Origin: Prosthecobacter sp. | GTDB taxonomy: Bacteria; Verrucomicrobiota; Verrucomicrobiia; Verrucomicrobiales; Verrucomicrobiaceae | Direction of reading: 5' to 3' | DNA length: 49,438 nt | Assembly (NCBI GenBank): GCA_021733925.1 | Contig: JAIPJY010000052.1 | Location: 1-49,438 of the forward strand | Shown: positions 6,690 to 14,940 of the stretch, one piece after another | Layout: each line of letters opens with the position of its first letter | How positions within the stretch are numbered: position 1 is the stretch's first letter | Position numbers and translations under genes: made by a program | The notes under the pieces: model-generated | The model's input: the letters and a program-made list of their open reading frames with translations, nothing else | Databases searched by the model: none | What the model was told of the DNA's origin: nothing

Positions 6690-8981
6690 ATGAAGTACGC
6701 ACCCTGTCTTTTCTCCATCTTCATCGGTCTTTCTCTTCACGCCGCCGACTCATCCACCCTCGATGCAGATCTCCTCATCGTCGGTGGCAATGAATCAGCC
6801 TGCGCAGCAGCAGTTCAGGCCGCACGTCTCGGCGTAAAGAAGATCGTGCTGGTAAATGACATCGACTGGCTCGGTGGGCAGTTCAGCGCGGAAGGCGTCG
6901 GTTGTCCCGATGAGTGGACCGGTGTGAATGGCCGCCGCGTGAATTTCCCGCGCAGCGGCATCTACAGCGAAGTCATCAACCGCATCCGCGCCCACAACTC
7001 ACAGACCTACGGCATCCCATCTCCCGGCAATTCCTACTGCGGCACCGAAACCATCGAACCCGCCGCCGCCGCGAAGATTTTCGAGGAACTCGTCAAACCC
7101 TACGTCGATTCCGGTGTGCTTCGCATCGAGCGCGGCTGGCAGCCGGACAAGGTGCTCGTCGAAAACAACCAGGTCACCGCCTGCCTCTTCGTACGTAGTT
7201 CGGGCTTTAGCCCGTCTGGAAAGCCTCTCACCGTCCACGCGAAACTCACCCTCGACTCCTCCGACTGGGGCGATGTCATCCGCCTCAGCGGCGCGAAATA
7301 CGGCGCAGGCCCAGATCTAAAATCCCGCTTCGGCGAAGCCAGTGCCCCCGCAGCCTTCGATGACGCCGGCCAGCAGGAAATGAATCCCCTCTCCTGGTGT
7401 GTCGTCCTGCGCGAAGCAGGAAAGAACAGCACCATCCCCAAACCCGCGAGCTACGACGCACGTTCCTTCGCACAGCTCGACAAAACACCGCCGTGGGTGG
7501 ACAGCGACATGAGCACGGGCACCTACAGCCAGTCGGGCTGGAGCGTGTACACACATCGGCGTTTGGTGGACCGCTGGCACAACGACCTCGCACCCGGCAC
7601 CGAGGCGACGTTTCTAAACTGGCCCGTGCAGGATTACCCGCTGTGCCAGCTGCCACAGCGCGTGGTGGATGCGCTCGAAAAAACCGAGGCCGGTGCATCG
7701 AAGAAAAACATCGTCAATCTCACACCTGCGCAGCGGCAGATCATCTTCGATGACGCGAAGCAGCACACGCTGGCCATGCTCCACCACCTGCAAACAGCGG
7801 TTCATGATCGCGTGGGCGATTTCCCCCAATCGTTCCGCTACATGAAGCTCACCACCGAGTTCGGCACCTCCGATCTGCTGCCGCCAAAGCCCTACGTACG
7901 CGAAGGCCTGCGCCTGGAAGCACTCTACATGCTGCGCGAGCAGGACATCCGCGCCGAAACCCGCGAACCCAAGTGGGCGAAGGTGATGGTGCCGGATGGC
8001 CTGTTCGGCTTTCAGTTCAACATCGACTTCCATCCCACGCGCCGCCGCTTCCTCACCGAGGATCGCAATGGCCCATGGCTGTACGTGCAGACACCCTCAC
8101 GCGGCTGGCACACCGACACCGACCGCGCGATGTTCCCCCTGCGCGGCCTCGTGCCGGTGCAAGTAAACGGCCTGCTCGGCTGCTCCAAGAACATCGGCGT
8201 CAGCAGCGTGGTGCAGAGTGCACTGCGTCTGCACGGCCAGATGATGCACGTCGGTCAAGCCAGCGCCACACTCGCTTGGCTCTGCCTGCGCGATGGTGTC
8301 CAGCCACGTGCGGCAGCAGCGTCGCAAAAAAACTGGCGCGAGATTCAGCTGCGTCTCGTGCGCGGCACGGGTGGTCCCGGCGTGCTCCTCTGGCCCTGGC
8401 AGGATCTTCCCACCGACGCCTCACATTTTGAAGCCGCAAACATGCTCGCCGCGCGCGGCATCTGGCCCGCAGAAGCCAGCAGCGTCTTCTTCAATGCGGA
8501 ACACGTCATGACACGCCGCGAACTCGCCCGCGTGCTGGCCCGAATCATTCGCGCCAAATCGAACCCACCCGAGTGGAAAGTCGCCGCAACGCCACGCTTC
8601 ACAGACGTCGGCCAGGACGATGCAGATCGTGCGGCCATCGAGTCCCTTTGCTCCTGGGGCATCGTGACAACCGACAAGACCTTCCATCCCGACAACAAAG
8701 CCGATTGGGCCACGCTCTATCGCTGGGCCACCGCCTTGAAGCTCTCCGTGAATCCCGGCCTCTTCAGCAAAGACGTCGCTCAGCGTCCGCTTCTGCGCGC
8801 CGATGCCGTGGTGCAGCTCTGGCATGCGCTGAATCAGCAGGGCGAGTGGCATAACACCGACAATGCCTGGCTGCAGCCTGACAACGATCACGATGAGGAT
8901 GACCGCAAGGATCTCGATGATCCCCTGCCCTTCGACAGCAATAACAACAGCGTGCCCGACCGCCTGGAGCACCTGCCGTAA
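6690..8981 (+). CDS. Secreted FAD-dependent oxidoreductase with SLH-like repeats
   Basis: 763 residues from ATG 6690. A signal peptide (MKYAPCLFSIFIGLSLHAAD) precedes an FAD/NAD-binding Rossmann start, ADLLIVGGNESACAAAVQAARLG, with the variant glycine motif usual for the FAD_oxidored family (Pfam PF12831), then LVNDIDWLGGQ. After about residue 580 there are two S-layer-homology-like units (AARGIWPAEAS...MTRRELARVLARI and FTDVGQDDADRAAIESLCSWGI). The acidic, Asp/Asn-rich tail (DNDHDEDDRKDLDDPLPFDS) looks calcium-binding. Together these suggest an exported, envelope-anchored enzyme. The substrate is unknown. It ends 3 bases from the convergent YdeI-like gene. Confidence 0.88.
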   Translation: MKYAPCLFSIFIGLSLHAADSSTLDADLLIVGGNESACAAAVQAARLGVKKIVLVNDIDWLGGQFSAEGVGCPDEWTGVNGRRVNFPRSGIYSEVINRIRAHNSQTYGIPSPGNSYCGTETIEPAAAAKIFEELVKPYVDSGVLRIERGWQPDKVLVENNQVTACLFVRSSGFSPSGKPLTVHAKLTLDSSDWGDVIRLSGAKYGAGPDLKSRFGEASAPAAFDDAGQQEMNPLSWCVVLREAGKNSTIPKPASYDARSFAQLDKTPPWVDSDMSTGTYSQSGWSVYTHRRLVDRWHNDLAPGTEATFLNWPVQDYPLCQLPQRVVDALEKTEAGASKKNIVNLTPAQRQIIFDDAKQHTLAMLHHLQTAVHDRVGDFPQSFRYMKLTTEFGTSDLLPPKPYVREGLRLEALYMLREQDIRAETREPKWAKVMVPDGLFGFQFNIDFHPTRRRFLTEDRNGPWLYVQTPSRGWHTDTDRAMFPLRGLVPVQVNGLLGCSKNIGVSSVVQSALRLHGQMMHVGQASATLAWLCLRDGVQPRAAAASQKNWREIQLRLVRGTGGPGVLLWPWQDLPTDASHFEAANMLAARGIWPAEASSVFFNAEHVMTRRELARVLARIIRAKSNPPEWKVAATPRFTDVGQDDADRAAIESLCSWGIVTTDKTFHPDNKADWATLYRWATALKLSVNPGLFSKDVAQRPLLRADAVVQLWHALNQQGEWHNTDNAWLQPDNDHDEDDRKDLDDPLPFDSNNNSVPDRLEHLP

Positions 8982-8984
8982 TCG

Positions 8985-9596
8985 TCACGCCTCTTTGCGC
9001 TGCGCCCACTTTTTACCGGCGGCCAGAGCACGAAGTGTTTCTCCCATTCTTCGCTGGACAGTCTCCTCCTGCTTCGCGCTGCTGATCCACACCTTGTATT
9101 CCCGCTGGCTGGAAATGCTCATGGCCTTGAACCCCGCCGCAGCCGCCGGGTGTTGCTTCAGCGCCTTGGCAAGTGCCACAGGCATGGGCCACTCGGCGCG
9201 CTGCTTCATCGGTGGCGGCTTGGCCGCTTCATCGGCATCCAGCGCCACGGCGGCGTGCAGCAGACGCTGAAAGGCCTTCGCATTCAGTTTCTCCAGCTTG
9301 GTGACTCGGATGGTCTGAATGCTGGTGTTGGCCTCGCCGCCATCAAACAAGTCCGTGAGCTCGCGCAATTCCGTGCCGCGAAAGAAGGTGATGCCGAGGT
9401 GCTTTTTGCACGCGCTGAGACCGCAGATGTTTTTCCGCCCGCTGAAACACAGAATGTTCCATTTGATGGACTCCGTCAGATCCGGCTCCCAGCGCTGAAT
9501 CCAGCCGCGCACCTGCCGCGCCAGGGCCTGCGAGAACTCCGGCGCGAAATCGAGCCAGGTCTCGGGATCACCAGTGGAGGGGCGTGCAAAGTCCAT
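8985..9596 (-). CDS. YdeI/OmpD-associated family protein (DUF1801)
   Basis: 203 residues. The amino part fits the DUF1801 fold (PEFSQALARQVRGWIQRWEPDLTESIKWN, then LSACKKHLGITFFRG). The carboxyl part has the YdeI-type region with PMPVALAKALKQHPAAAAGFKAMSISSQREYKVWISSAKQEETVQRRM, typical of proteins annotated as bacteriocin-protection or OmpD-associated. The biochemical role is not established for the family. It starts 11 bases after the lipoprotein gene on the same strand, so the two may be co-transcribed. Confidence 0.85.
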   Translation of the reverse strand: MDFARPSTGDPETWLDFAPEFSQALARQVRGWIQRWEPDLTESIKWNILCFSGRKNICGLSACKKHLGITFFRGTELRELTDLFDGGEANTSIQTIRVTKLEKLNAKAFQRLLHAAVALDADEAAKPPPMKQRAEWPMPVALAKALKQHPAAAAGFKAMSISSQREYKVWISSAKQEETVQRRMGETLRALAAGKKWAQRKEA

Positions 9597-9607
9597 GCAT
9601 GCGAAAC

Positions 9608-10648
9608 TCAGCTCACCGGCGTGAGCACGACTTTGTTGACGTCGAGCACGGCGCTCTTGGTTTTCGTCACCGGATCAATCACCAGACGCATCTTGCCCGC
9701 TTTTTTGATCTCCACTTCACCGACGGCTTCTTCGGACCACTTTTGGAAGCCACCCGTGTCCTTGACCTTGAATTTAAGCTCCTGCTCTCCCAGCTTCACC
9801 GCGACTTCGCTGCCTTCATTGCCCGTGCCGCAGCCGTGGACGACGGTCACTTTGTAGCGGCCCGGCTTGGTGACTTCGAAATCCCATTCCGCGAAGTCAT
9901 CCTCGCTCGTCCAATAGCCAAGGCAGTTTTTCTCAGACTTCGGTTCGTAGCGCATGCTTTCAGACCACGTGGTGGCGCTGCTGGCTTCGAGCACGATGCT
10001 GCCATCCGCAGCCTGCACCGGTGCCGGGCCTTCAGGCGCAGGCACAAAGGCCACTTCCTGGATTTCAAATCCGGGCTCCGTTCCGGTGGCGGCGGCATAG
10101 AGCGAAAAGGGATACATCGTGGGCTTTTCCACATACACCGTCCCATAGACGACTCGCTTGGGCTTGCTGGTGGCCATGAGCGTCTTTTTCATCGGCTGCT
10201 GGGCAAAGCGGAACTGCGTGCCGAGCGAGGCATTTCTGAGCGTGTAGGTCACACGCACCTCGTAGTGGCCCCAGCGCTTGGCGTTGAAGCTCTCGCAGTC
10301 GTACTGATCCCAGTGCTGCTGTGAAGAATGCTTGATGTCCTTGGGCTCAATGACGATCACTCCACGGGTCGGCTCATCCACGCGCAAAACATGCTCGTCA
10401 CTGCCAAAGCCATTCAGATCCACCGGTTCGGCAGCAAACACTGGATCCTCCATTTTGGCGGGGGCAGGAGCAGGAGCGGGAACTGGAGCCGGGTCGGCGG
10501 GCTTGGCTGCCATGGGGGCAGGCGCTGGTGCCGCAGGCTGTGCGGCAGCAGGCTGTGCGGCAGCAGGCTGCTCTTGCTTGCCACAGGAGTTGAGAGCGAG
10601 GATCAGCGCAAAGGCGCCGGCGGCATGGGAAAGAGGGTGGCGTGTCAT
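9608..10648 (-). CDS. Ala/Pro-rich lipoprotein with carbohydrate-binding-like C-terminal domain
   Basis: 346 residues from ATG 10648 (an ATG at 10666 would add six residues). The signal peptide ends in a lipobox-like LALNSCG, giving a lipid-anchored envelope protein. Next is a low-complexity linker with repeats of AQPAA and PAPAPAP (about residues 25-70), encoded by a 15-bp DNA repeat. The last 130 residues (from SIVLEASSATTW) form a beta-sandwich-like domain with GRYKVTVVHGCG and GFQKWSEEAVGEVEIKKAGK, similar in pattern to modules appended to fucosidases and sulfatases in this phylum. No catalytic site is seen. Confidence 0.78.
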   Translation of the reverse strand: MTRHPLSHAAGAFALILALNSCGKQEQPAAAQPAAAQPAAPAPAPMAAKPADPAPVPAPAPAPAKMEDPVFAAEPVDLNGFGSDEHVLRVDEPTRGVIVIEPKDIKHSSQQHWDQYDCESFNAKRWGHYEVRVTYTLRNASLGTQFRFAQQPMKKTLMATSKPKRVVYGTVYVEKPTMYPFSLYAAATGTEPGFEIQEVAFVPAPEGPAPVQAADGSIVLEASSATTWSESMRYEPKSEKNCLGYWTSEDDFAEWDFEVTKPGRYKVTVVHGCGTGNEGSEVAVKLGEQELKFKVKDTGGFQKWSEEAVGEVEIKKAGKMRLVIDPVTKTKSAVLDVNKVVLTPVS

Positions 10649-10735
10649 GGTGGTCGGGGAGGCCATGATGCAACGGCGATCCTTCCCGGCAACTTAGATC
10701 ATTTTCCCCTGCCCCACCAATCGCAATACAACAGA

Positions 10736-10765
10736 AACGCACGGGGACTTTCATCCCCGTGCGTT
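10736..10765 (-). terminator. Intrinsic terminator of the outer-membrane protein gene
   Basis: A perfect 12-bp stem (10736-10747 with 10754-10765) and 6-base loop lie about 40 bases beyond the stop codon at 10805. Read on the minus strand, the stem is followed by TTTCTGTTGTATT, a moderately T-rich tail. Confidence 0.75.
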
Positions 10766-10804
10766 CCGACTCAACTTCTGACTCAACCCGACAAAAATTC
10801 GAAA

Positions 10805-11719
10805 TCAGAAGCGGATGCTCATGTCCATGGTGAATCGGGTGTTGGCCAGGCCGTAAGGCTTCACGACCGCCATTTCATAGGCAAAGCCGATATCGACATT
10901 CTTCTGAATGCGTGAGCGGAAACCAAGGCCCAGCATGCCCTGGGTGGCACCGCTGGCATTGCCAGCGCCGAAGTTGATCACATCATAGCCGTTGCTGCGC
11001 AGGCCGGGGATGTTGGAGGCGTTGTTGAGCGTGGTCCAGAAGTTCGCGGTGGCGAAGGGAATGAACCATTTGCTGACGTAGTAGTCCACCATCACGCTGT
11101 AATGCGCCATGGTGTTCTGTTCATCGCGCAGCATCGGAATGAGTGCGCCGACATTGCCGGTGATGTGCAGGTCGCCGTAGCCCTTCGCAAAGGAGATGAA
11201 GGGATTGAACTGGCCTGAACCACGACCATTGAACACATCTTTGTCACCGGTCGGGAGCTGGAACGTGAAGCCCGGGGTGAGGATGAACTGGTTTTGCACA
11301 TCGTTGATCAGCGCGTATTTGAAACCAGCCGCCAGATCCATCCAGCCGCTGCCCTTCACTCCGGTGCCATTGATGTTCAGATAACCGTCCTGCGTCGCGA
11401 TGAAGGCGAGGCGATCCGTGATGGCGTAGCGGAACTGAACGGCACCCACCCGGGCGCTGCCACGACCTGTGACAAACTGGTTGTCGAAGTTGTGGTAGAT
11501 GAAGATCGGCCGGATTTCGGAGCGGATCACCGGATCTTCGAAGTACATCGGGTTGGTGACTGGAGAAATGGTGTTCTCCTTCCAGTCAAAAGCATCGACG
11601 GCGGGATTTTTCGCCGCGACGGGAGCACCGGCGCTGGCGTTTGAATATGACACGGCTGCTACGACGCTGAAACTCAGCGCAAGCAACCACCGATTTTGGG
11701 AGTGTGGTTTAGGGTCCAT
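10805..11719 (-). CDS. Outer-membrane beta-barrel protein (phenol-pathway transporter-like)
   Basis: 304 residues from ATG 11719; an ATG at 11734 is an alternative. After a signal peptide (LLALSFSVVAAVSYSNASAGA) the protein is a series of alternating beta strands with Gly/aromatic turns and ends in phenylalanine (FTMDMSIRF), the sorting signature of outer-membrane barrels. The GWMDLAAGFKYALI...LTPGFTFQLPTGDKDVF pattern matches the MetA-pathway-of-phenol-degradation porin group (Pfam PF13557). The cargo is unknown. It has its own terminator downstream. Confidence 0.82.
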   Translation of the reverse strand: MDPKPHSQNRWLLALSFSVVAAVSYSNASAGAPVAAKNPAVDAFDWKENTISPVTNPMYFEDPVIRSEIRPIFIYHNFDNQFVTGRGSARVGAVQFRYAITDRLAFIATQDGYLNINGTGVKGSGWMDLAAGFKYALINDVQNQFILTPGFTFQLPTGDKDVFNGRGSGQFNPFISFAKGYGDLHITGNVGALIPMLRDEQNTMAHYSVMVDYYVSKWFIPFATANFWTTLNNASNIPGLRSNGYDVINFGAGNASGATQGMLGLGFRSRIQKNVDIGFAYEMAVVKPYGLANTRFTMDMSIRF

Positions 11720-11775
11720 GCGCTTATAAAGCATGAACGCATTCGCTTTGATCCGCGTGGATTGGCATCCATTGA

Positions 11776-12444
11776 TCAAGTTATGCGACGATCATGAGAC
11801 GCAATCTCTCCACGCTTCCAGCACTCGCAAAATAACAGGCCTAAAACGAACTCGCGCCGCTCCCACTTCGAGAATCCTGCGGCGCTCAGATAGGACTCTA
11901 CATTGACCAACTCATGCGCCGGCAGTCGTGTCACGCGGCGAAAGAACGCATACAACCCTCCAACGATCACCTGGCTGCACACACGCCGCAGACCAGCGGG
12001 CACGATTTGAAAATCCGCATGCAGCCACAGCCCGTCGGCAGCAGCCGCACTCGCGATGGCAGGCACCAGCTTCTGCAGTTGATCCACACGAAAACAGTCG
12101 AGAAAGAAGCACGTCACGATGAGATCAAACGCCGCCACGGGTGGCTGCCACGTCAGCGCATCCGCATGGATGAACTCCACCTGCGCACCTGCCAGCCCCT
12201 CCCGCTTCATTCGTGCACGTGCGAGTTCAATCATCACCACGCTGGCCTCCACCACGGTCACACGCGCCTCAGGAAAGCGACGGCACAGCTCCACCAGAAA
12301 GCGCCCGTTGCCCTCGCCATAGATCAGCACCCGCTGCGGCGCTGAAACGGACGCCAGCAGCGCCGTGCGGCAGCGCTGCAACTGCCCAGCAGCACACAGC
12401 GCCTCCATCCAGCGGTAATGCGGTGCCAGCAGATCAAAACTCAT
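11776..12444 (-). CDS. Class I SAM-dependent methyltransferase
   Basis: 222 residues. Motif I is VLIYGEGNGRFLVEL (about 39-53), followed by the acidic end of strand 2 (VTVVEAS), FIHADALTW and the post-motif FDLIVTCFFLDCF, a Rossmann methyltransferase of UbiE/Methyltransf_25 type. The Glu in the glycine loop (GEGNGRFL) is normal for the group. The substrate cannot be inferred; the pair of aromatic/hydrophobic stretches near residues 145-165 could contact a lipid. It is divergent from exonuclease III across the heptamer repeat. Confidence 0.85.
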   Translation of the reverse strand: MSFDLLAPHYRWMEALCAAGQLQRCRTALLASVSAPQRVLIYGEGNGRFLVELCRRFPEARVTVVEASVVMIELARARMKREGLAGAQVEFIHADALTWQPPVAAFDLIVTCFFLDCFRVDQLQKLVPAIASAAAADGLWLHADFQIVPAGLRRVCSQVIVGGLYAFFRRVTRLPAHELVNVESYLSAAGFSKWERREFVLGLLFCECWKRGEIASHDRRIT

Positions 12445-12521
12445 GCCGCAGTCAAAACGCCAACCCTTCGATTCGCAACCCCCACTGATTCCTCACTTTC
12501 ACGATCATCATTCCCGGCCTA

Positions 12522-12603
12522 ATTCCGCATTCCGCATTCCGCATTCCGCATTCCGCATTCCGCATTCCGCATTCCGCATTCCGCATTCCGCATTTTTCCC
12601 CCC
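12522..12603 (+). repeat. Ten-copy ATTCCGC tandem repeat leader before exonuclease III
   Basis: Ten perfect copies of the 7-mer ATTCCGC run from 12522 to 12591, followed by ATTTTTCCCCCC and the ATG at 12604. As before tyrS, the last heptad ends 12 bases from the start codon. The repeat is uninterrupted, so its copy number should be prone to slippage. It is not a CRISPR array, because there are no spacers. From memory, heptads of this type recur in other Verrucomicrobiota intergenic regions. Confidence 0.85.
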
Positions 12604-13359
12604 ATGAAACTCACCTCCTGGAACGTCAACGGCATCCGTGCCTCCCTCAACAAAGGCCTCCGCGAATACATGCTCAATGGCGATGCCGACGTCATCTGCC
12701 TGCAGGAAACCAAAGCCCAGCAGGAGCAGGTCGATCTCGGCTGGTTCAGCGGCTACCACGCCGTCTGGAACAGTGCGGTGAAGAAAGGCTATTCCGGCAC
12801 GCTCATCCTCAGCCGCGTGCCCTTCAAGACCGACACGCTGGGCTTCGGCATCGACGAACACGACCGCGAGGGCCGCCTCATCACCGTCGAGTTCCCGGAT
12901 TTCTTCCTCGTGAATGTGTACACGCCGAATTCGCAGGCCGAACTCGCCCGCCTGAGCTATCGCCTCTCCTGGGACGACGCCTACCGCGCGCATTTGAAGA
13001 AGCTGGAGAAGACCAAGCCCGTCATCGCCTGCGGCGACCTCAACTGCGCCCATCAGGAGATCGATCTCGCCAATCCGAAATCCAACCGCATGAACCCCGG
13101 CTTCAGCGATGACGAACGCGCCAGCTTTACCAAGCACCTCGACGCCGGCTTCCTCGACGTCTTCCGCCAGTTCGATCCAAACCCCGGCCGCTACACCTGG
13201 TGGACCCAGCGCACGCCCGATGCCCGGGCAAAGAACATCGGATGGCGTCTGGACTACTGGCTCGCCTCGGAGATGCTGAAGCCCGCGCTGAAGTCATGCA
13301 CCATTCGTGCGGATGTGATGGGCAGTGACCACTGTCCGGTAGAGCTGGTGGTGGGGTGA
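12604..13359 (+). CDS. xthA: Exodeoxyribonuclease III / AP endonuclease
   Basis: 251 residues, standard length. It cleaves at abasic sites and degrades DNA 3' ends in base-excision repair. All landmarks of the exonuclease III/APE1 family are present: MKLTSWNVNGIRA at the start, LQETKAQ (metal-binding Glu), NVYTPNSQ (active-site region), ACGDLNCAH (catalytic Asp and Asn), RLDYWLAS and the terminal GSDHCPVEL (catalytic His). The length and the absence of Cys-rich extensions match bacterial ExoA/Xth. The start is fixed by the conserved amino end; a C-run precedes it. Confidence 0.96.
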   Translation: MKLTSWNVNGIRASLNKGLREYMLNGDADVICLQETKAQQEQVDLGWFSGYHAVWNSAVKKGYSGTLILSRVPFKTDTLGFGIDEHDREGRLITVEFPDFFLVNVYTPNSQAELARLSYRLSWDDAYRAHLKKLEKTKPVIACGDLNCAHQEIDLANPKSNRMNPGFSDDERASFTKHLDAGFLDVFRQFDPNPGRYTWWTQRTPDARAKNIGWRLDYWLASEMLKPALKSCTIRADVMGSDHCPVELVVG

Positions 13360-13422
13360 GATGACTGGCCTGCCGTGTTTTGTCATCTTGACGCCCTGAG
13401 TTTGGAAAGCGACAATCATAGC

Positions 13423-13665
13423 ATGGAAGCCACGCTCGATTATGCTGAGACACACTTCTCCCAATTGCTGCAGCGAGTGGCTTTAGGTGAGGAGGTGCTG
13501 CTGCGTCAAGGCACACTGGCGGTGGCGCGCATTGTACCGGTGAAGTCATCGTCGCCGCTGAAACGCCCCCGTGTCGGTGAACGCACTTCTTCTCCCGTTC
13601 GCTGGAACAAAGAATCTTTTGCGGCATTGGACGACGCTGGCATGCGTGAACTTGGACTGCTGTGA
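13423..13665 (+). CDS. Phd/YefM-type antitoxin
   Basis: 80 residues from ATG 13423. MEATLDYAETHFSQLLQRVALGEEVLLRQGTLAVARIVP is the standard Phd/YefM amino-terminal DNA-binding and dimerisation fold. The carboxyl half (SFAALDDAGMRELGLL) would wrap the toxin. The last bases overlap the next start (GTGA), so the two proteins are made in coupled fashion. Such antitoxins usually repress their own promoter. Confidence 0.88.
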   Translation: MEATLDYAETHFSQLLQRVALGEEVLLRQGTLAVARIVPVKSSSPLKRPRVGERTSSPVRWNKESFAALDDAGMRELGLL

Positions 13666-14048
13666 AGCTGCTCCTCGACACCTGTGCTTTGATCTGGCTC
13701 GCCAGTGAGCCGGAACAGCTCAGTGCCGATGCGGAAAAAGCCATCAACGATCCTGGCTCAATTCTCCATGTCAGTCAGGCCAGCTTATGGGAGATCATTT
13801 TAAAACACGGAGCCGGAAAACTCGCTCTGCCTGAGCCTCCACGAACGTGGTGGCTGAACCAAATTTCGAGGTGGGGGCTCGTTGAACTTCCCATTTCAGC
13901 GGAAGCTCTTTTCTCCAGCAGCGAGCTGCCCAAGCATCACAAGGATCCCTTTGATCGCGTGATACTTGCACAAGCCCAGCTTGACGCCTGCCATCTCGTA
14001 TCGTCGGACAGCGAGTTCCCCGCTTACGGCATCCCGTTGGTCTGGTGA
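13662..14048 (+). CDS. vapC: PIN-domain toxin (VapC family)
   Basis: 128 residues starting with GTG 13662, overlapping the antitoxin stop by 4 bases. Key PIN elements: LLLDTCALIWLASE (first Asp), VSQASLWEIILKHGAGKL (conserved Glu) and HHKDPFDRVILAQAQLDACHLVSSD (DPFDR block and final Asp). This is the sub-group paired with Phd-type antitoxins. Expected activity is Mg-dependent RNA cleavage. No antitoxin-like repeat or operator is obvious upstream. Confidence 0.92.
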   Translation: MKLLLDTCALIWLASEPEQLSADAEKAINDPGSILHVSQASLWEIILKHGAGKLALPEPPRTWWLNQISRWGLVELPISAEALFSSSELPKHHKDPFDRVILAQAQLDACHLVSSDSEFPAYGIPLVW

Positions 14049-14058
14049 GGCTTCGATT

Positions 14059-14418
14059 CTAACTCTTTTTCTTGATCCCCTCCCTCACCTTCTTCGGCAG
14101 CGCATCCACCACCAGCTGATACGAATGCGCCACCAGCTCCCGCACCAGCGCTGGCGGGACGGTGCCATCCAGCATCACGGTGTTCCAGTGCTTCTTGTTC
14201 ATGTGCCAGCCGGGTTTGATGCCTTTGTACTCATCGCGCAGCTCGATGGCGCGCTCGGGATCGCATTTGAGATTGATGCGGGCGGGAAATTCATCCGGTG
14301 AGGTGACGGCAAACATCTTGCCGCCGACTTTGTACACGAGCGCCTCCGGCCCAAACGGCTGCGTTTCTTCCGCGCCGGGAAGGCTCAGGCATTGTTCGAT
14401 GACATCGGGCAGTTCCAT
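14059..14418 (-). CDS. MmcQ/YjbR family protein
   Basis: 119 residues, typical length. The pattern LPGAEETQPFGPEALVYKVGGKMFAV, INLKCDPERAIELRDEYKGIKPGWHMNKKHWNTV and the carboxyl SYQLVVDALPKKVR are diagnostic of the YjbR/CyaY-like fold (DUF419). It is described as a double-wing DNA-binding motif, but the cellular role is not established. It is convergent with vapC, 10 bases apart. Confidence 0.92.
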   Translation of the reverse strand: MELPDVIEQCLSLPGAEETQPFGPEALVYKVGGKMFAVTSPDEFPARINLKCDPERAIELRDEYKGIKPGWHMNKKHWNTVMLDGTVPPALVRELVAHSYQLVVDALPKKVREGIKKKS

Positions 14419-14660
14419 GGCGGCATGATAAACGAATCAGGGGCCGCCGCGCAAATCCTACGATGGCAGTTCCAGCCCATCGGGTGAGGGAGATTATGTC
14501 TAATGCCGCTCTAGGCGGTGTCTTCGCAAATACATGCCCTCTGCAAGGGAGATGCCGGGGTTGATGGCTGGTGCTGTGGGCTGCTGTGGAGTTGAAGGAC
14601 GGAGCTTCTGGAAAGAGGGAGAACGCAAAGGCTAGCAGCCCAGCCTGGTAGGAAGGATTC

Positions 14661-14741
14661 CAGAGACGCGCCCAACGCATCCCTGCCCTCCAGAACAGGG
14701 CATGCCGCAGGGCTGGTAGGGACGCGTTGTGCGCGTCCGTG
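14661..14741. repeat. Imperfect inverted repeat in a gene-free stretch
   Basis: Arms 14661-14687 and 14715-14741 pair over 27 bases with about four mismatches (GGGACGCGTTGTGCGCGTC on the right arm). This is the only structure I see in the 522-base gap 14419-14940, which otherwise has no convincing gene. A long minus-strand open frame across it lacks family similarity and runs into MmcQ. It may be an intergenic palindromic element or the remains of a MITE. Confidence 0.5.
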
Positions 14742-14940
14742 ATTTCGGGTCTGTCGCGTCGCAGGCGCTCAAAAAGGTGCGCCGTCCTTGGCGCGGTGAA
14801 CAGCAGGCCTTTTTCCCCGACGGCATGGCACGCCTTTGATTTGCAAAGACACCGCTCTATTCGTTTGATGAATGGTGCAACACGGTTCTTTCTTGGCCGC
14901 ATAGCTCATGCGTGCGCCCCCCCTAACCAGCCGAGGAAAA

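Noticed and set aside
12522-12594. CRISPR array
   Set aside because: The unit is 7 bases and there are no spacers; it is a simple tandem repeat.
12508-13137. Minus-strand frame ending in repeated MRNAECG
   Set aside because: The repeated peptide is only the ATTCCGC tandem read in frame; the rest is antisense to exonuclease III.
14291-14902. Minus-strand 203-codon frame over the gene-free stretch
   Set aside because: It runs into the MmcQ gene in another frame, has no start with a ribosome site and includes the inverted repeat.
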